DNA of 64,000 nucleotides, taken from assembly GCF_024198175.1 (NCBI RefSeq), contig NZ_JAJVKV010000014.1:175874-239873 (forward strand). Direction: 5' to 3'. Source of the stretch: Pyxidicoccus xibeiensis. GTDB taxonomy: Bacteria > Myxococcota > Myxococcia > Myxococcales > Myxococcaceae. Positions 42,986-51,018 of this stretch are shown here, in pieces. Each line of letters opens with the position of its first letter. Position 1 is the first letter of the stretch. The notes beneath the pieces were generated by a model. It did not search any database. It was not told the DNA's origin and was given only the letters and a program-made list of their open reading frames with translations. Both the position numbers and the translations under genes were made by a program.

Positions 42986-44136
42986 ATGAACCCATCCTCT
43001 CCCCGAGCGCGTCCTGGCCGCCGTCCAGCCTTCGTCCGTGAGCGCGTGTGCTCCGCCGCGCTCGCGCTCCTCTGCGCCTGCGCGACGAAGGGCGCAACAG
43101 GCTCCGGCGGGGCGCGGACGAGCGTCTTCGTCGGAAGAATCCTCACCATGGATGAGCAGGGGACGCAGGCCGGGGCCGTCTCCGTGGACGAGCACGGCCG
43201 CATCCTGAAGGTGGGGACCGAGCAGGAGGTGTTGGACGGGCTCGACCCCCGAGCGCTGACGTTCGTGCGCCTGGAGCCCCAGCAGGTGCTGATGCCGGGC
43301 TTCATCGAACCGCACATGCACCTGCTGGCGGCGCTGCTATGTCCGGACGCAGCGGGAGCTGCTCCAGCCCACCCGGCCCGCCTGTGACGCCAGGACCGCG
43401 CCGCGCTGCAAGCTGCCGAAGTGGCTGGGGGCGAGCGGTATCAAGCTCTGGGTGGACGGCTCGACGCAGGGCTGCACCGCGCAGCTCGCGCCTCCCTCTC
43501 GGTACCGGGACACAGGGCACTGCAAGGGGGAGAACGAGGGCCGGTCCAACTACAAGAGCCCGAAGGACATCGCCGACAGCTTGAGGGGGCTCTGGCGGAC
43601 GCGGGGCTGGCGTTTCCAACTACACGCCAACGGCAACGAGGCACAACAGTGGGCCGTCGACGTCATCGCGGAACTCCAGCGGGAGCGGGTCAATCCGCAT
43701 CCGGTGCTGTTCATCCACCACACGGTGGGGACCGAGGACGTGGCCCGGAAGCTCTCCAGCCTGCGGGAGGGCACCTACGTCACGAGCGACGGGGCCGCCG
43801 TCCCCAGGGTGGACGCGCGGGTGACGCACCTCATTGGCCATGTGGCCTACTGGGGCGACTCTTTCGAGCGAATCCTGGGAGCGGAGGCGCGCAATCTCGA
43901 CCCGATAGGGTTCGAGCGGCGGCACGGGATTCCCTTTTCCCTGCACAGCGACTCGACAGTGACGCCCCCTCGCCCGCTGTGGTTCGTGGAGCAGGCGGTG
44001 ACGCGGCGCACCTGGGCCTATCCGGACTTCAAGAAGAGCTACGTGCTCGGCCCCGAGCATGCGGCGACGGTGGAGGAGGCGCTGCGCGCCATCACCCTGG
44101 AGCCCGCCCGTCAGCACGAACTGGAGGCGTGGCTGG
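42986..44136 (+). pseudogene. YtcJ-like amidohydrolase lipoprotein, internally deleted and 3'-truncated
   Basis: The N-terminus is intact: a lipobox-like LALLCAC, then SVFVGRILTMDEQGTQAGAV and the metal-binding PGFIEPHMHL. After about residue 115 the frame changes and a large middle part is missing. The frame from about 43338 resumes with GASGIKLWVDGSTQGCTAQL, NGNEAQQWAVDVI and IPFSLHSDSTVTPPRPLWFV, typical of this amidohydrolase branch. The 3' end stops at R485 copy F after ELEAWLG. Full members have about 550-600 residues; fewer than 400 codons remain here, in two frames. Confidence 0.82.
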
Positions 44137-44266
44137 GTGCCCCGAGGGGCGGCACAGCCTCTGCTCCGGCCCGGCGCACAGCCCGCGTGTCACCCTCCAG
44201 CGGCCCTTCTTGGCCCCTCTTCACCAACCCGCCGCCCTCAACAGGGCTCCTATCCGTCCTATACTT
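44137..44266 (+). repeat. R485 repeat, copy F (right 130 bp only)
   Basis: Begins at GTGCCCCGAGGGGCGG and is otherwise identical or nearly so to the right end of copies D and E, finishing at TATACTT. The left flank is the broken amidohydrolase; the right flank is a 5'-truncated GFA gene. Confidence 0.9.
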
Positions 44267-44659
44267 TGCGGCGCGGTTGCCTTCACGGCCAAGCTTGATC
44301 TCGCGCAGGGAACGCGTCGCTGCAACTGCTCCATCTGCACGAAGGCGCGAGCCTGGTTCGCAATCGTCAAAGCCGATGAACTGACACTCCAGAAAGGCGA
44401 GGAGCACCTGGCCGATTACAGCTGGACCCCGCCCGGTGGCCCCAAGGTCCATCTCCACTGCCGGTTCTGCAAGACATGCGGCATTCGCGCATTCGCACGA
44501 GGAGAGCAGGAAGACCTCGGCGGCACCTTCTATGCGATAGCCATCGCCGCGCTCGACGATATCGAGGTCGACAGCGACCAGCTTGCCAGCTCTATCACCT
44601 ATGTCGAAGGGCGCCACGACGAGTACAGCAAGGCACCGGCCGACAAGCGCCTGATGTGA
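44267..44659 (+). pseudogene. GFA-domain (CENP-V/glutathione-dependent formaldehyde-activating-like) protein, 5' end lost
   Basis: About 130 codons read GAVAFTAKLDLAQGTRRCNC, SICTKARAWFAIV and HLHCRFCKTCGIRAFARGE, the zinc-binding Cys pattern of GFA proteins. The missing start would have held the first CxCG zinc half-site; only its CG remains, formed at the repeat junction. The rest is intact to the TGA. The domain is a small zinc fold, and most members are not proven to act on formaldehyde. GC is lower than in the neighbours. Confidence 0.88.
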
Positions 44660-44710
44660 CCGCGCCGCGGGGCTGGACGGCCGCCAGCCTCCGCGCGCAA
44701 GGACGCTTCT

Positions 44711-44920
44711 TCAGTTGTAGCAGATGCACCCCCCTCCGCGGTTGCAGAAGCCATACGAGAAGCCTGCTTCCGCGCAGAGCTGCTCGCAGTAGCCGGGGCA
44801 TTCGACCATGAGGGGCCCCTCCTGCGGGGAGGAGACTGCCTGCGTGGCTCCGAACGACACGACAAAGCCAGCGGCAACGGCGAGCAATACCTGTCCTGCC
44901 TTCTTCACAGAGTCAAACAT
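44711..44920 (-). CDS. small secreted Cys-rich peptide
   Basis: The 69-residue product has a signal peptide (MFDSVKKAGQVLLAVAAGFV, cut near FGATQAVS) and a ~30-residue mature core with six Cys in ECPGYCEQLCAEAGFSYGFC and GGGCICYN. The spacing looks like a knottin or defensin-like disulfide fold. GAGAGG precedes the ATG. The role is unknown: antimicrobial, signalling or structural are all possible. Confidence 0.7.
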   Translation of the reverse strand: MFDSVKKAGQVLLAVAAGFVVSFGATQAVSSPQEGPLMVECPGYCEQLCAEAGFSYGFCNRGGGCICYN

Positions 44921-44994
44921 GGTGACCTCTCGGGGTTGGGTATGCAGTCGCTCGGGCGAAACGGACGCGCCCGTGGCTTGTCGGCTGGCGTGGC

Positions 44995-45303
44995 TCAGCC
45001 CTCGACGGAGGCGGAGTTCTCCGCCTCCTGCTGCGTCTCACTGCAGACCTGTGCGGGCGTATCGTCCTGCTGGGCCGGGTCCTGGGTCTTGGAAGTCATC
45101 CAGTCATGGGGCGGATAGCAGACGGTGTCGCACTCACCCCATCGACCACACGTGATGCGCGTGTTGGTTCCAATGATGCAGGTCGTGGAACAGGAAGCCT
45201 CACAGGTACAGGCGACCTCACACCGCTCGTAGGCCGAAGCGGCCGTGGGGGCGAGCGTCAGGACAGCAGCGGCGGACAGCAGGAACTTCAGTACTTTGCG
45301 CAT
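44995..45303 (-). CDS. small secreted Cys-rich protein
   Basis: The 102-residue product has a clear signal peptide (MRKVLKFLLSAAAVLTLAPT, cut after ASA). A Cys cluster follows (CEVACTCEASCSTTC, ITCGRWGECDTVC) and then a polar, probably disordered tail. A perfect GGAGGAG site precedes the ATG. It lies upstream of the 69-residue peptide on the same strand with a 74-bp gap, so the two may be co-transcribed. The function is unknown. Confidence 0.75.
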   Translation of the reverse strand: MRKVLKFLLSAAAVLTLAPTAASAYERCEVACTCEASCSTTCIIGTNTRITCGRWGECDTVCYPPHDWMTSKTQDPAQQDDTPAQVCSETQQEAENSASVEG

Positions 45304-45423
45304 GACTCCTCCATCAATGGGCCCATCACTGCCGGTGCACCAACAAGGTGAGCCGACGAGGTGGAAAATGATGCAGGAAATCTGCGGGGTGCCGGCCAGG
45401 GCCGGCTTCGTTGTTCGCCCATG

Positions 45424-45451
45424 GGACCGCGGGCTTCCCGGCCCGCGGTCC
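45424..45451 (-). terminator. hairpin downstream of CBM-like lipoprotein gene
   Basis: GGACCGCGGGC-TTCCCG-GCCCGCGGTCC is a perfect 11-bp stem 25 bp past the stop on the transcript strand. It is a candidate terminator. Confidence 0.6.
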
Positions 45452-45476
45452 TTCGTGACTTCAGCAGCAGGCCCCG

Positions 45477-47183
45477 CTAGTCCTTCGTGCAGACGACGTC
45501 GTCGACCTGGAGGTGGTCGCGGTCGGCTTCGCTGCGGCCCGGGTAGAAGAACAGGCGCCAGTCACGCACGTTGCCCGTGAAGCGAAAGAACACCGGCTGC
45601 CACGCGTCGCTGTCGACGATGATGAAGTCGGTCGCCGGGCTCCATCCCGCGCTCGAGTAGCTGCGATGCCTGATGGTGCCGTGGCCCCGCACCCGGTACG
45701 AGCAGGAGTAGTTGCCGCTCGGGACGTTGAACTTCTCGAGCGAGAACCGCTCGGCGACCTGGATGGGGACCACGAACTGCAGCGCCGACGCGCCACCATG
45801 CACCGCGGTGGTGTAACGCACGAGGCGCGAAGGCTTGATTTCCGTGCCCGGGTCGGAGACGCCGTTGTCGACGCCGTACCAGTAGTCCGGGATGAGATGG
45901 TTGCCCTGGTAGGGGATGTTGTAGATGTTCCAGCTCTCGAAGCCACCATTGCGGATGATGTTCGCGGGGTGACCGGCGGAGACGCAGCGCCCGGTCGCCG
46001 TGTCGCAGGCCGGCAGCTCACCGACGCAGTCGTAGGTGGTGAAGCAGGCCCCCGGGGACAGCTCGCACACGCCACTCCTGGGGTTGCAGCTCGTCGCCGG
46101 GTGGTTGCACACGACGCCGGCGCAAGGGTCGCCCTCGATGCAGAGACGGCGGGCCGTATCGCAGACCGGCGTCTCCGGCGTCCCCGCGCAATCCGCATTG
46201 CGGGTGCAGCGGCCCTCCGCCACGACACACGTGTTCGTCTCGTCGCACGCCTGCCACTCGCTGCAGTCCGCGGCCTCATTGCAGCGACCGGCGAGCGGCT
46301 CGCAGGTCGCGGTGGCATTCACGCAGCGCTCCCAGGACTCGCAGCTGACCGCGTCACAGGGCTCGGCGGCCCGCGTGCAGCGCACGTCATCGATGCTCAG
46401 GTGCTCGCCGCTGGTGTTGCGGACGCTGAAGATGAGCTCGAAGGTGTCGAAGACGTCGCTGGTGAGGTTGAAGCTGTACGCCACCTGCGTCCACGTCGCG
46501 GTGTCGACGGAGGTGTAGGACGAGTAGCTGGAGTATTCGTCGTCGAAGAAGGCGTTCCGGACGTCACCGGTGCCCCGCGCCTGGAAGGTGCAGGAGTAGC
46601 GGCCAGCGGGCATCGACTTCGCCCCGGTGCTGAAGCGCCTGTGCGTGCCCGACGCGTTCGTCAGCCGGACCGCGTTCACGCCCTCGAAGGCGCTCGTGGT
46701 CACCTTCTGCACGCTGTCCGTCGTGATGTTCGACGCGCTCCCGAACCACAGCTCCGGAAGCGCGCCGGGCCACTCCTCGAAGCCCCAGTTGTCGATGACG
46801 CTCACCCCGGGCTCGCCGCCCCCGTCCGGCGTCTCACTGCCCGCGTCCGGCGTCTCACTGCCCGCGTCCGGCGTCTCACTGCCCGCGTCCGGCGTCTCAC
46901 TGCCCGCGTCAGGCGTCTCACTCCCCGCGTCCGGGACTTCCGCGCCCGCGTCCGGCGTCTCGGTGCCGGCGTCCGGGGGCACTTCGCCGGCATCCGGGAG
47001 TTCCCCACCCGCGTCGGGCGTCTCGCTGCCAGCGTCCGGCGTTGCGTCGCCCGCGTCCGGCGTCCCTTCGCCCGCGTCCGGTCGCGTCTGGCCGGCGTCA
47101 GGAGTCACTCCGGGCTTCGATTCACCCCCGCAGGCGGCCACGAAGACCAGCAGCGCAGTCAGACACACTCGAAACAACGTCAA
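45477..47183 (-). CDS. lipoprotein with PDAG repeat stalk and two carbohydrate-binding-like domains
   Basis: The 568-residue product starts at a TTG with GGAGGA 5 bp upstream. A lipobox (LLVFVAACGG, Cys18) is followed by about 14 repeats of the SETPDAG kind (residues about 26-125), an extended stalk. Domain 1 (about 130-275, DNWGFEEWPGALPELWFGSA) and domain 2 (about 420-568, NGGFESWNIYNIPYQGNHLI) look like paralogous CBM-type jelly rolls. Between them lies a Cys-rich linker of EGF-like units (CNEAADCSEWQACDETNTC). It is probably a cell-surface binding protein. No catalytic domain is present. Confidence 0.78.
   Translation of the reverse strand: MTLFRVCLTALLVFVAACGGESKPGVTPDAGQTRPDAGEGTPDAGDATPDAGSETPDAGGELPDAGEVPPDAGTETPDAGAEVPDAGSETPDAGSETPDAGSETPDAGSETPDAGSETPDGGGEPGVSVIDNWGFEEWPGALPELWFGSASNITTDSVQKVTTSAFEGVNAVRLTNASGTHRRFSTGAKSMPAGRYSCTFQARGTGDVRNAFFDDEYSSYSSYTSVDTATWTQVAYSFNLTSDVFDTFELIFSVRNTSGEHLSIDDVRCTRAAEPCDAVSCESWERCVNATATCEPLAGRCNEAADCSEWQACDETNTCVVAEGRCTRNADCAGTPETPVCDTARRLCIEGDPCAGVVCNHPATSCNPRSGVCELSPGACFTTYDCVGELPACDTATGRCVSAGHPANIIRNGGFESWNIYNIPYQGNHLIPDYWYGVDNGVSDPGTEIKPSRLVRYTTAVHGGASALQFVVPIQVAERFSLEKFNVPSGNYSCSYRVRGHGTIRHRSYSSAGWSPATDFIIVDSDAWQPVFFRFTGNVRDWRLFFYPGRSEADRDHLQVDDVVCTKD
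46824..46930 (-). repeat. 21-bp tandem repeat coding SETPDAG
   Basis: Five near-perfect copies of a 21-bp unit encode successive SETPDAG heptads of the stalk. The perfect units suggest recent slippage expansion, so stalk length may vary between strains. Confidence 0.85.
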
Positions 47184-47335
47184 AGCAATCCTCCGGTTCG
47201 CGGGAACGGACTGCTCGTATCACACTTCCCTCGGGCGGGACCGGGCCGCCTCCCCGCGATGGCGCTGCGTCTGCCTCATGGCGTGGAAGAATTCTGAGAG
47301 TCCTACGCTTCCGTGATTCTTCCGCAACACCGCTG

Positions 47336-47770
47336 TCAGGCAGGGAGGACGGCGACCGCTTCGACTTCGAAGAGCATCCCGTCCAGCGCCAGCCGGGGGA
47401 CGGGAATCAGCGTACAGGTCGGCTTCATGCCGCCGTTCCAGGCCGCGTCCAGCTCGGGGCCGATGATGCTGAGCTTCTCCTCCGTGTGGTCCACCACGAG
47501 CATCGTGAGCTTGGCGACATCGCCGACGCCGGCCCCCACGGACTCCAGGGCCGTGCGGATGTTCCGGAATGCCTGTCGCACCTGGAGCCGGAAGTCGGGC
47601 TGGAGCGCCCCGGTCTCACTCTCCCCACCCTGCCCCGCCAGGTAGATGAGCCGGGTGCCGGGCGCCACCTGCGCCACGTGCGAGAAGCCGTAGGGCGCCG
47701 GGTCGAACAGTCCCTTGGGATTCGTCAGGACCAGCGGCGACGTCTTCGAGGGCTCAGCGGTCTGTCCCAT
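47336..47770 (-). CDS. RidA/YjgF-family protein
   Basis: The 144-residue protein shows GFSHVAQVAPGTRLIYLAGQ, then LQVRQAFRNIRTALESVGAG and the C-terminal CTLIPVPRLALDGMLFEVEAVAVLP, the usual RidA pattern with Arg in VPRLALD. RidA members hydrolyse reactive enamine/imine intermediates, although many relatives act on other compounds. It may be functionally linked to the nearby imine-reductase-like gene, but that is only inference from proximity. Confidence 0.9.
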   Translation of the reverse strand: MGQTAEPSKTSPLVLTNPKGLFDPAPYGFSHVAQVAPGTRLIYLAGQGGESETGALQPDFRLQVRQAFRNIRTALESVGAGVGDVAKLTMLVVDHTEEKLSIIGPELDAAWNGGMKPTCTLIPVPRLALDGMLFEVEAVAVLPA

Positions 47771-47883
47771 GATTCACCTGTATGGACTCTGGAGGCTACG
47801 TCTCCGGGTTCGGACCCGAATATGCGAGCAAGCCACCGTGGCTTCAATTGAATCTGGACGAGGCCCAGCCGGGTTCGTCTCGG

Positions 47884-48222
47884 TCAGCCGCGCTCGGCCG
47901 TTGCCAGGGAGGCGTGATTCCGCCCCCACTCCACCAAGGCGTGCACGGCATGGGAGAGTGCGGCGCCCGTTGGAGTGAGCGAATACTCCACCTTGGGGGG
48001 CACCACGTCGAACACCGCGCGACCGACCACGCCGTCGGCCTCCAGCTCCCGGAGCTGCTCGAACAGCACCTTCTCGCTGATGCCGAGCACCCGGCGCTTC
48101 AGCTCTCCGAAGCGCGCGGGGCGCAGATGCAGCTCACACAGAATGGCCGGCTTCCACTTTCCGCCGATGACCGTCAGCGCCGCATGGAGCCCGCAGTCCG
48201 GGGCGTACTGCTTTCTCGCCAT
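47884..48222 (-). CDS. HxlR-family transcriptional regulator
   Basis: The 112-residue winged-helix protein has the family hallmarks: an N-terminal Cys (APDCGLHAAL), IGGKWKPAILCEL, RFGELKRRVLGISEKVLFEQLREL and VEYSLTPTGAAL. HxlR regulators often sense electrophiles or aldehydes through the N-terminal Cys. It is divergent from the imine-reductase-like gene, with a 24-bp perfect palindrome between them, so it probably controls both. Confidence 0.95.
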   Translation of the reverse strand: MARKQYAPDCGLHAALTVIGGKWKPAILCELHLRPARFGELKRRVLGISEKVLFEQLRELEADGVVGRAVFDVVPPKVEYSLTPTGAALSHAVHALVEWGRNHASLATAERG

Positions 48223-48243
48223 GGTCCCTCCTGCTCGTCACGC

Positions 48244-48267
48244 AGTACTTACGAATTTGTAAGTACT
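48244..48267. promoter_or_regulatory. HxlR operator palindrome
   Basis: AGTACTTAC-GAATTT-GTAAGTACT has perfect 9-bp arms around a 6-bp AT-rich spacer, 22 bp upstream of the hxlR ATG and about 70 bp before the divergent GTG. It is one of the few AT-rich stretches in the region and matches the ACTTAC/GTAAGT style of HxlR operators. Confidence 0.8.
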
Positions 48268-48338
48268 TGTCATGAAACGAAATTCAGTCGAATAGACAGC
48301 TGCACGCATCCAGCGTAGCGCACCCAGGGACGGCAAAC

Positions 48339-49223
48339 GTGAGCAATCCAAAGAGCGACGTGACGGTCATCGGCCTTGGCAAGATGGGCTCGGCTCTCGC
48401 GGGCGCCTTCCTGCGAGCCGGGCGTCGAGTCACGGTGTGGAACCGCACCGCGAATCGCGCCCAGCCCCTGCAACAGGCAGGGGCCGTGCTCGCCTCCAGC
48501 GCCGCAGCGGCGGTTCAAGCCAGCCCGCTGGTGGTGGTGTGCGTGTCCGACTACCCCTCCACCCGCGCCATCCTCGAAGCACCCGAGGTGGCCTCGGCGC
48601 TGTCGGGCCGCACGTTGGTGCAGCTCAGCTCCGGTACGCCACAGGAGGCCCGCGACCTGGATGGCTGGGTGCGCGCCCGGGGCGCCGACCTTCTCTGCGG
48701 TGCCATCCTCGCCTGGCCGAGTCAGATTGGCACCGAGGAAGCCTCCATCGTGGTCTCGGGCCCCAACGCGGCGCTGCGGCGTCATGAGGCCATGCTGCGC
48801 ACCCTGGCTGGCACGCTCAATGACATGGGCGAAGCGGTGGGCGCGGCCTGTGCTCTGTGTGCGGCGGTGCTGTCGTATATGGCTGTGCACTGGATTGGCT
48901 TCGCCCATGGCGCACGCGTCTGCCAAGCCGAGGGGCTGAGCGTGGCGGACTTCGGCGAGACGCTGTGGGCCTTCGCACCCGGACTGGGGCAAGACGCTCG
49001 CCACATGGCCCAGGTGATAGAGACCGGCCGCTACGCCAACCCCGACAGCACCCTGGAGACGGCGGGCAACGATGTCGCCCGGCTGGTGCAACAGGCGCGA
49101 GAGGCCGGCATCAGTGGCGCGTTGCCCGCCTTCGCCGCTGGCATCTTCCGTCAGGCCATCGACGCTGGGCTTGGCGCCGAGGAGAATGCCGCTCTGTTCA
49201 AGGTGCTGCACGGGGCGAGCTAG
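48339..49223 (+). CDS. NAD(P)-dependent imine reductase/beta-hydroxyacid dehydrogenase-like enzyme
   Basis: The 294-residue protein has the nucleotide-binding GLGKMGSALA (about 12-21) and the NRT phosphate-binding loop (VWNRTANRAQPL). A helical C-terminal half (GRYANPDSTLETAGNDVARL) resembles imine reductases more than classic 3-hydroxyisobutyrate dehydrogenases. It starts at the GTG at 48339 after AGGGA. Control by the divergent HxlR regulator is expected. The substrate is unknown. Confidence 0.85.
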   Translation: MSNPKSDVTVIGLGKMGSALAGAFLRAGRRVTVWNRTANRAQPLQQAGAVLASSAAAAVQASPLVVVCVSDYPSTRAILEAPEVASALSGRTLVQLSSGTPQEARDLDGWVRARGADLLCGAILAWPSQIGTEEASIVVSGPNAALRRHEAMLRTLAGTLNDMGEAVGAACALCAAVLSYMAVHWIGFAHGARVCQAEGLSVADFGETLWAFAPGLGQDARHMAQVIETGRYANPDSTLETAGNDVARLVQQAREAGISGALPAFAAGIFRQAIDAGLGAEENAALFKVLHGAS

Positions 49224-49354
49224 GATTACGCGCTGCCGCGCGCTCCACGAACCTCGCAGGACGCTGAAAGGCTCACAGGTACTCGAACGTCTCGCGGGGC
49301 GACGCGGACAGCGGTGCGCCTGCTGAGGCAGCCGACACCGCTAGACCGAGCTTC

Positions 49355-49831
49355 TCAATCCCGGAGGTCACAATCCTCGCCCGTCTCCACGAAGGCCAGC
49401 CCGGTGAGTCCCCTGGCCGAGAGCTGCGCGCGCAGGTCCTCCCGGACGACCATCGCCGAGGGGAGCTGCTTGAGCCTGAACAGGCGGGCCGTGGGAGGGA
49501 TTTTCGCCTCATCCAGCTCCAGCCGATTGATTTCGAGGTAGGTACCCGGACTCATCTGGGAGGGGACCCCCACCGTCCTTGTCGTGTCCGCGCAGTCCAC
49601 CGTGGTCAGCACATTGGCGATGAAGCACTCCGCCGCCGCGACGCGCCCCTTGTGATTCAGGAGGGTAAAGGGAAGAAACTCGATGAGAGCTTCGGAGTGC
49701 TGCTCCAGGGCCTCCTTCGCGCCGTGCGACACCATCGTGCAGAAGGCCACGTTGAAGATGAAGTCCGGCACGACGATGTCTGGAAAGTGGTCCGACATCT
49801 TGATGCGGACTCTTGGCGGGTATTGCTTCAT
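49355..49831 (-). CDS. Imm11-family (DUF1629-like) protein, orphan immunity-type
   Basis: The 158-residue protein reads FPDIVVPDFIFNVAFC, IEFLPFTLLNHKGRVAAAEC, FIANVLTTVDCADTT, YLEINRLELDEAKIPPTARL, FRLKQLPSAMVVREDL and ARGLTGLAFVETGED. This order matches the Imm11 immunity family common in myxobacterial polymorphic-toxin loci. It starts at the ATG at 49831, after GGAGGG with 7-bp spacing. No toxin gene is adjacent: the expected upstream side (minus strand) is R485 copy G, so the partner may have been lost. It may be slightly short at the N-terminus. Confidence 0.75.
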   Translation of the reverse strand: MKQYPPRVRIKMSDHFPDIVVPDFIFNVAFCTMVSHGAKEALEQHSEALIEFLPFTLLNHKGRVAAAECFIANVLTTVDCADTTRTVGVPSQMSPGTYLEINRLELDEAKIPPTARLFRLKQLPSAMVVREDLRAQLSARGLTGLAFVETGEDCDLRD

Positions 49832-49913
49832 CACCGAGCCCTCCGCCTCGGGCAAACCTCACGAGGTTCCACGGCGTCTTCGCTCCAGGCGCCAGACTGC
49901 GGCCATTTCTGGT

Positions 49914-50095
49914 CCCCCAAGCAGGTGAGGAGGAGGCGAGAGTGGGAAAGGAGGCCGCGGCCAGAACGGAGCGGATGAAGCAGAGAACGCCGCGAGTGGA
50001 CTTACGCCGAGTGGCTCAGGAGGACGTTCGACTTCGACGTGTTCGCGTGCGTGAGGCGTGGAGGCCGCAGGAGGGGGCTGACATACCTGGCCACC
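49914..50095 (+). repeat. R485 repeat, copy G (left part only)
   Basis: Starts at GGTCCCCCAAGCAGG, shares the left ~180 bp with copies C, D and E, and diverges after GACATACCTG. The next ~280 bp hold no gene that I can support. Confidence 0.85.
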
Positions 50096-50379
50096 TCAAC
50101 GGGAATATGCGCTCGTACGCGTTGCTGAACCAGCCGTCGCCCGCTTCATGGGCTGTTAAGCGGTGATTGACAGTGCCAACCCCGTCGCACGCGCTGCGCA
50201 GCACCTGGAACGACCCGTGCGGCCTGCCAAGCGGGTCCCGGCGCAGCGGCCAGCACGGCAACCAGATAGGTCTGCGGTGTGGAGACATTCTGGCGACGCG
50301 AAGAAGCCAGAAAGCACCAGGGCCGGAAACCGCTGGGATTCCAGCGGCATCCGGCCCCGGTTTCAGTGTCCCCTACGGG

Positions 50380-50399
50380 GTTTGAACCCGTGGACACGG
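50380..50399 (-). other. tRNA T-arm-like sequence, possible attachment-site remnant
   Basis: On the minus strand this reads CCGTGTCCACGGGTTCAAAC, followed by CCCGT, i.e. a T-stem/T-loop shape. The 20 bp are shared with the tRNA-3'-end-like sequence at 53604-53640 (one stem pair further on differs). No complete tRNA can be folded around it, so it is best seen as a remnant left by an integrating element. Confidence 0.45.
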
Positions 50400-50556
50400 G
50401 GTGCCCCAAACCCGTGACGGCACACGCCTTTCGCTGAATCGTGAGTGAATCCAGGCACTTCGAGCCCACGGGTGAATCCTCGGCAGTCCCACCTGTCACC
50501 CGGAGTCCCCTCCAGTTTTGGAGACATTTTGGAGACGAAGCCAGGGGCCCACTGAA

Positions 50557-50930
50557 CCCCTCTATGGGCGAGGCGTGAGGGATTGGAAGCTGCCGCCACC
50601 TGGTCGCGAACCAAGGCCGGGGAAGCGGTCCAGGGTTCGCCCCTCCTGACGCGCTGTCCTGGTCGCGCCTCGAACCACCCGAGCAGCCAGGGGTTCCACG
50701 GAAGCCCGTGGGAGCCCCTCCGTAGTGTGAGCCCTGGCGAGGTGTGGCAGGGGAGGGGCAGGTGGAGGAGCGCGGGTGGGAGTACCGGCGGAGGCAGCCG
50801 GAGGGGACGGTGCTGTACGAGGCGGTGAGGGACAACCTCGCCACGCTGCTGGCGGAGGCAGGTGAGCTGGGACGCGGCCTGCCCGGTACGTGGAGCGGGA
50901 CTTCGCCAAGTACCTGGAACGCGTGTGCAC
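50557..50930 (+). pseudogene. IS91-family transposase, 5' fragment (copy H1)
   Basis: The + strand reads EYRRRQPEGTVLYEAVRDNL and ATLLAEAGELGRGLP, the start of the zinc-binding N-terminal domain of IS91 transposases. A missing C then shifts the frame (GLPGTWSG instead of GLPRYVERDF). It shares its start (CCCCTCTATGGGC) and the same frameshift with copy H2, but carries an extra ~45 bp near the beginning and stops matching after TACCTGGAA. Confidence 0.8.
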
Positions 50931-51018
50931 GAGGCGCGCCCCAAGGGGAGTGGCTGCACTGAAGGGCAGAGGCCCCCCGACACCTTCCGCCTATACGTAT
51001 CACCGTGATGCATTCCGC

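Noticed and set aside
45513..47297. 594-codon + strand frame with regular RRLTARVRRLTARV repeats
   Set aside because: The repeats are the antisense reading of the 21-bp SETPDAG tandem repeat; the minus strand carries the lipoprotein signal and paired domains.
50365..50440. Complete tRNA gene on the minus strand
   Set aside because: Only a T-arm-like segment can be formed. No anticodon arm, D-arm or matching 5' acceptor strand could be found within the right distance.
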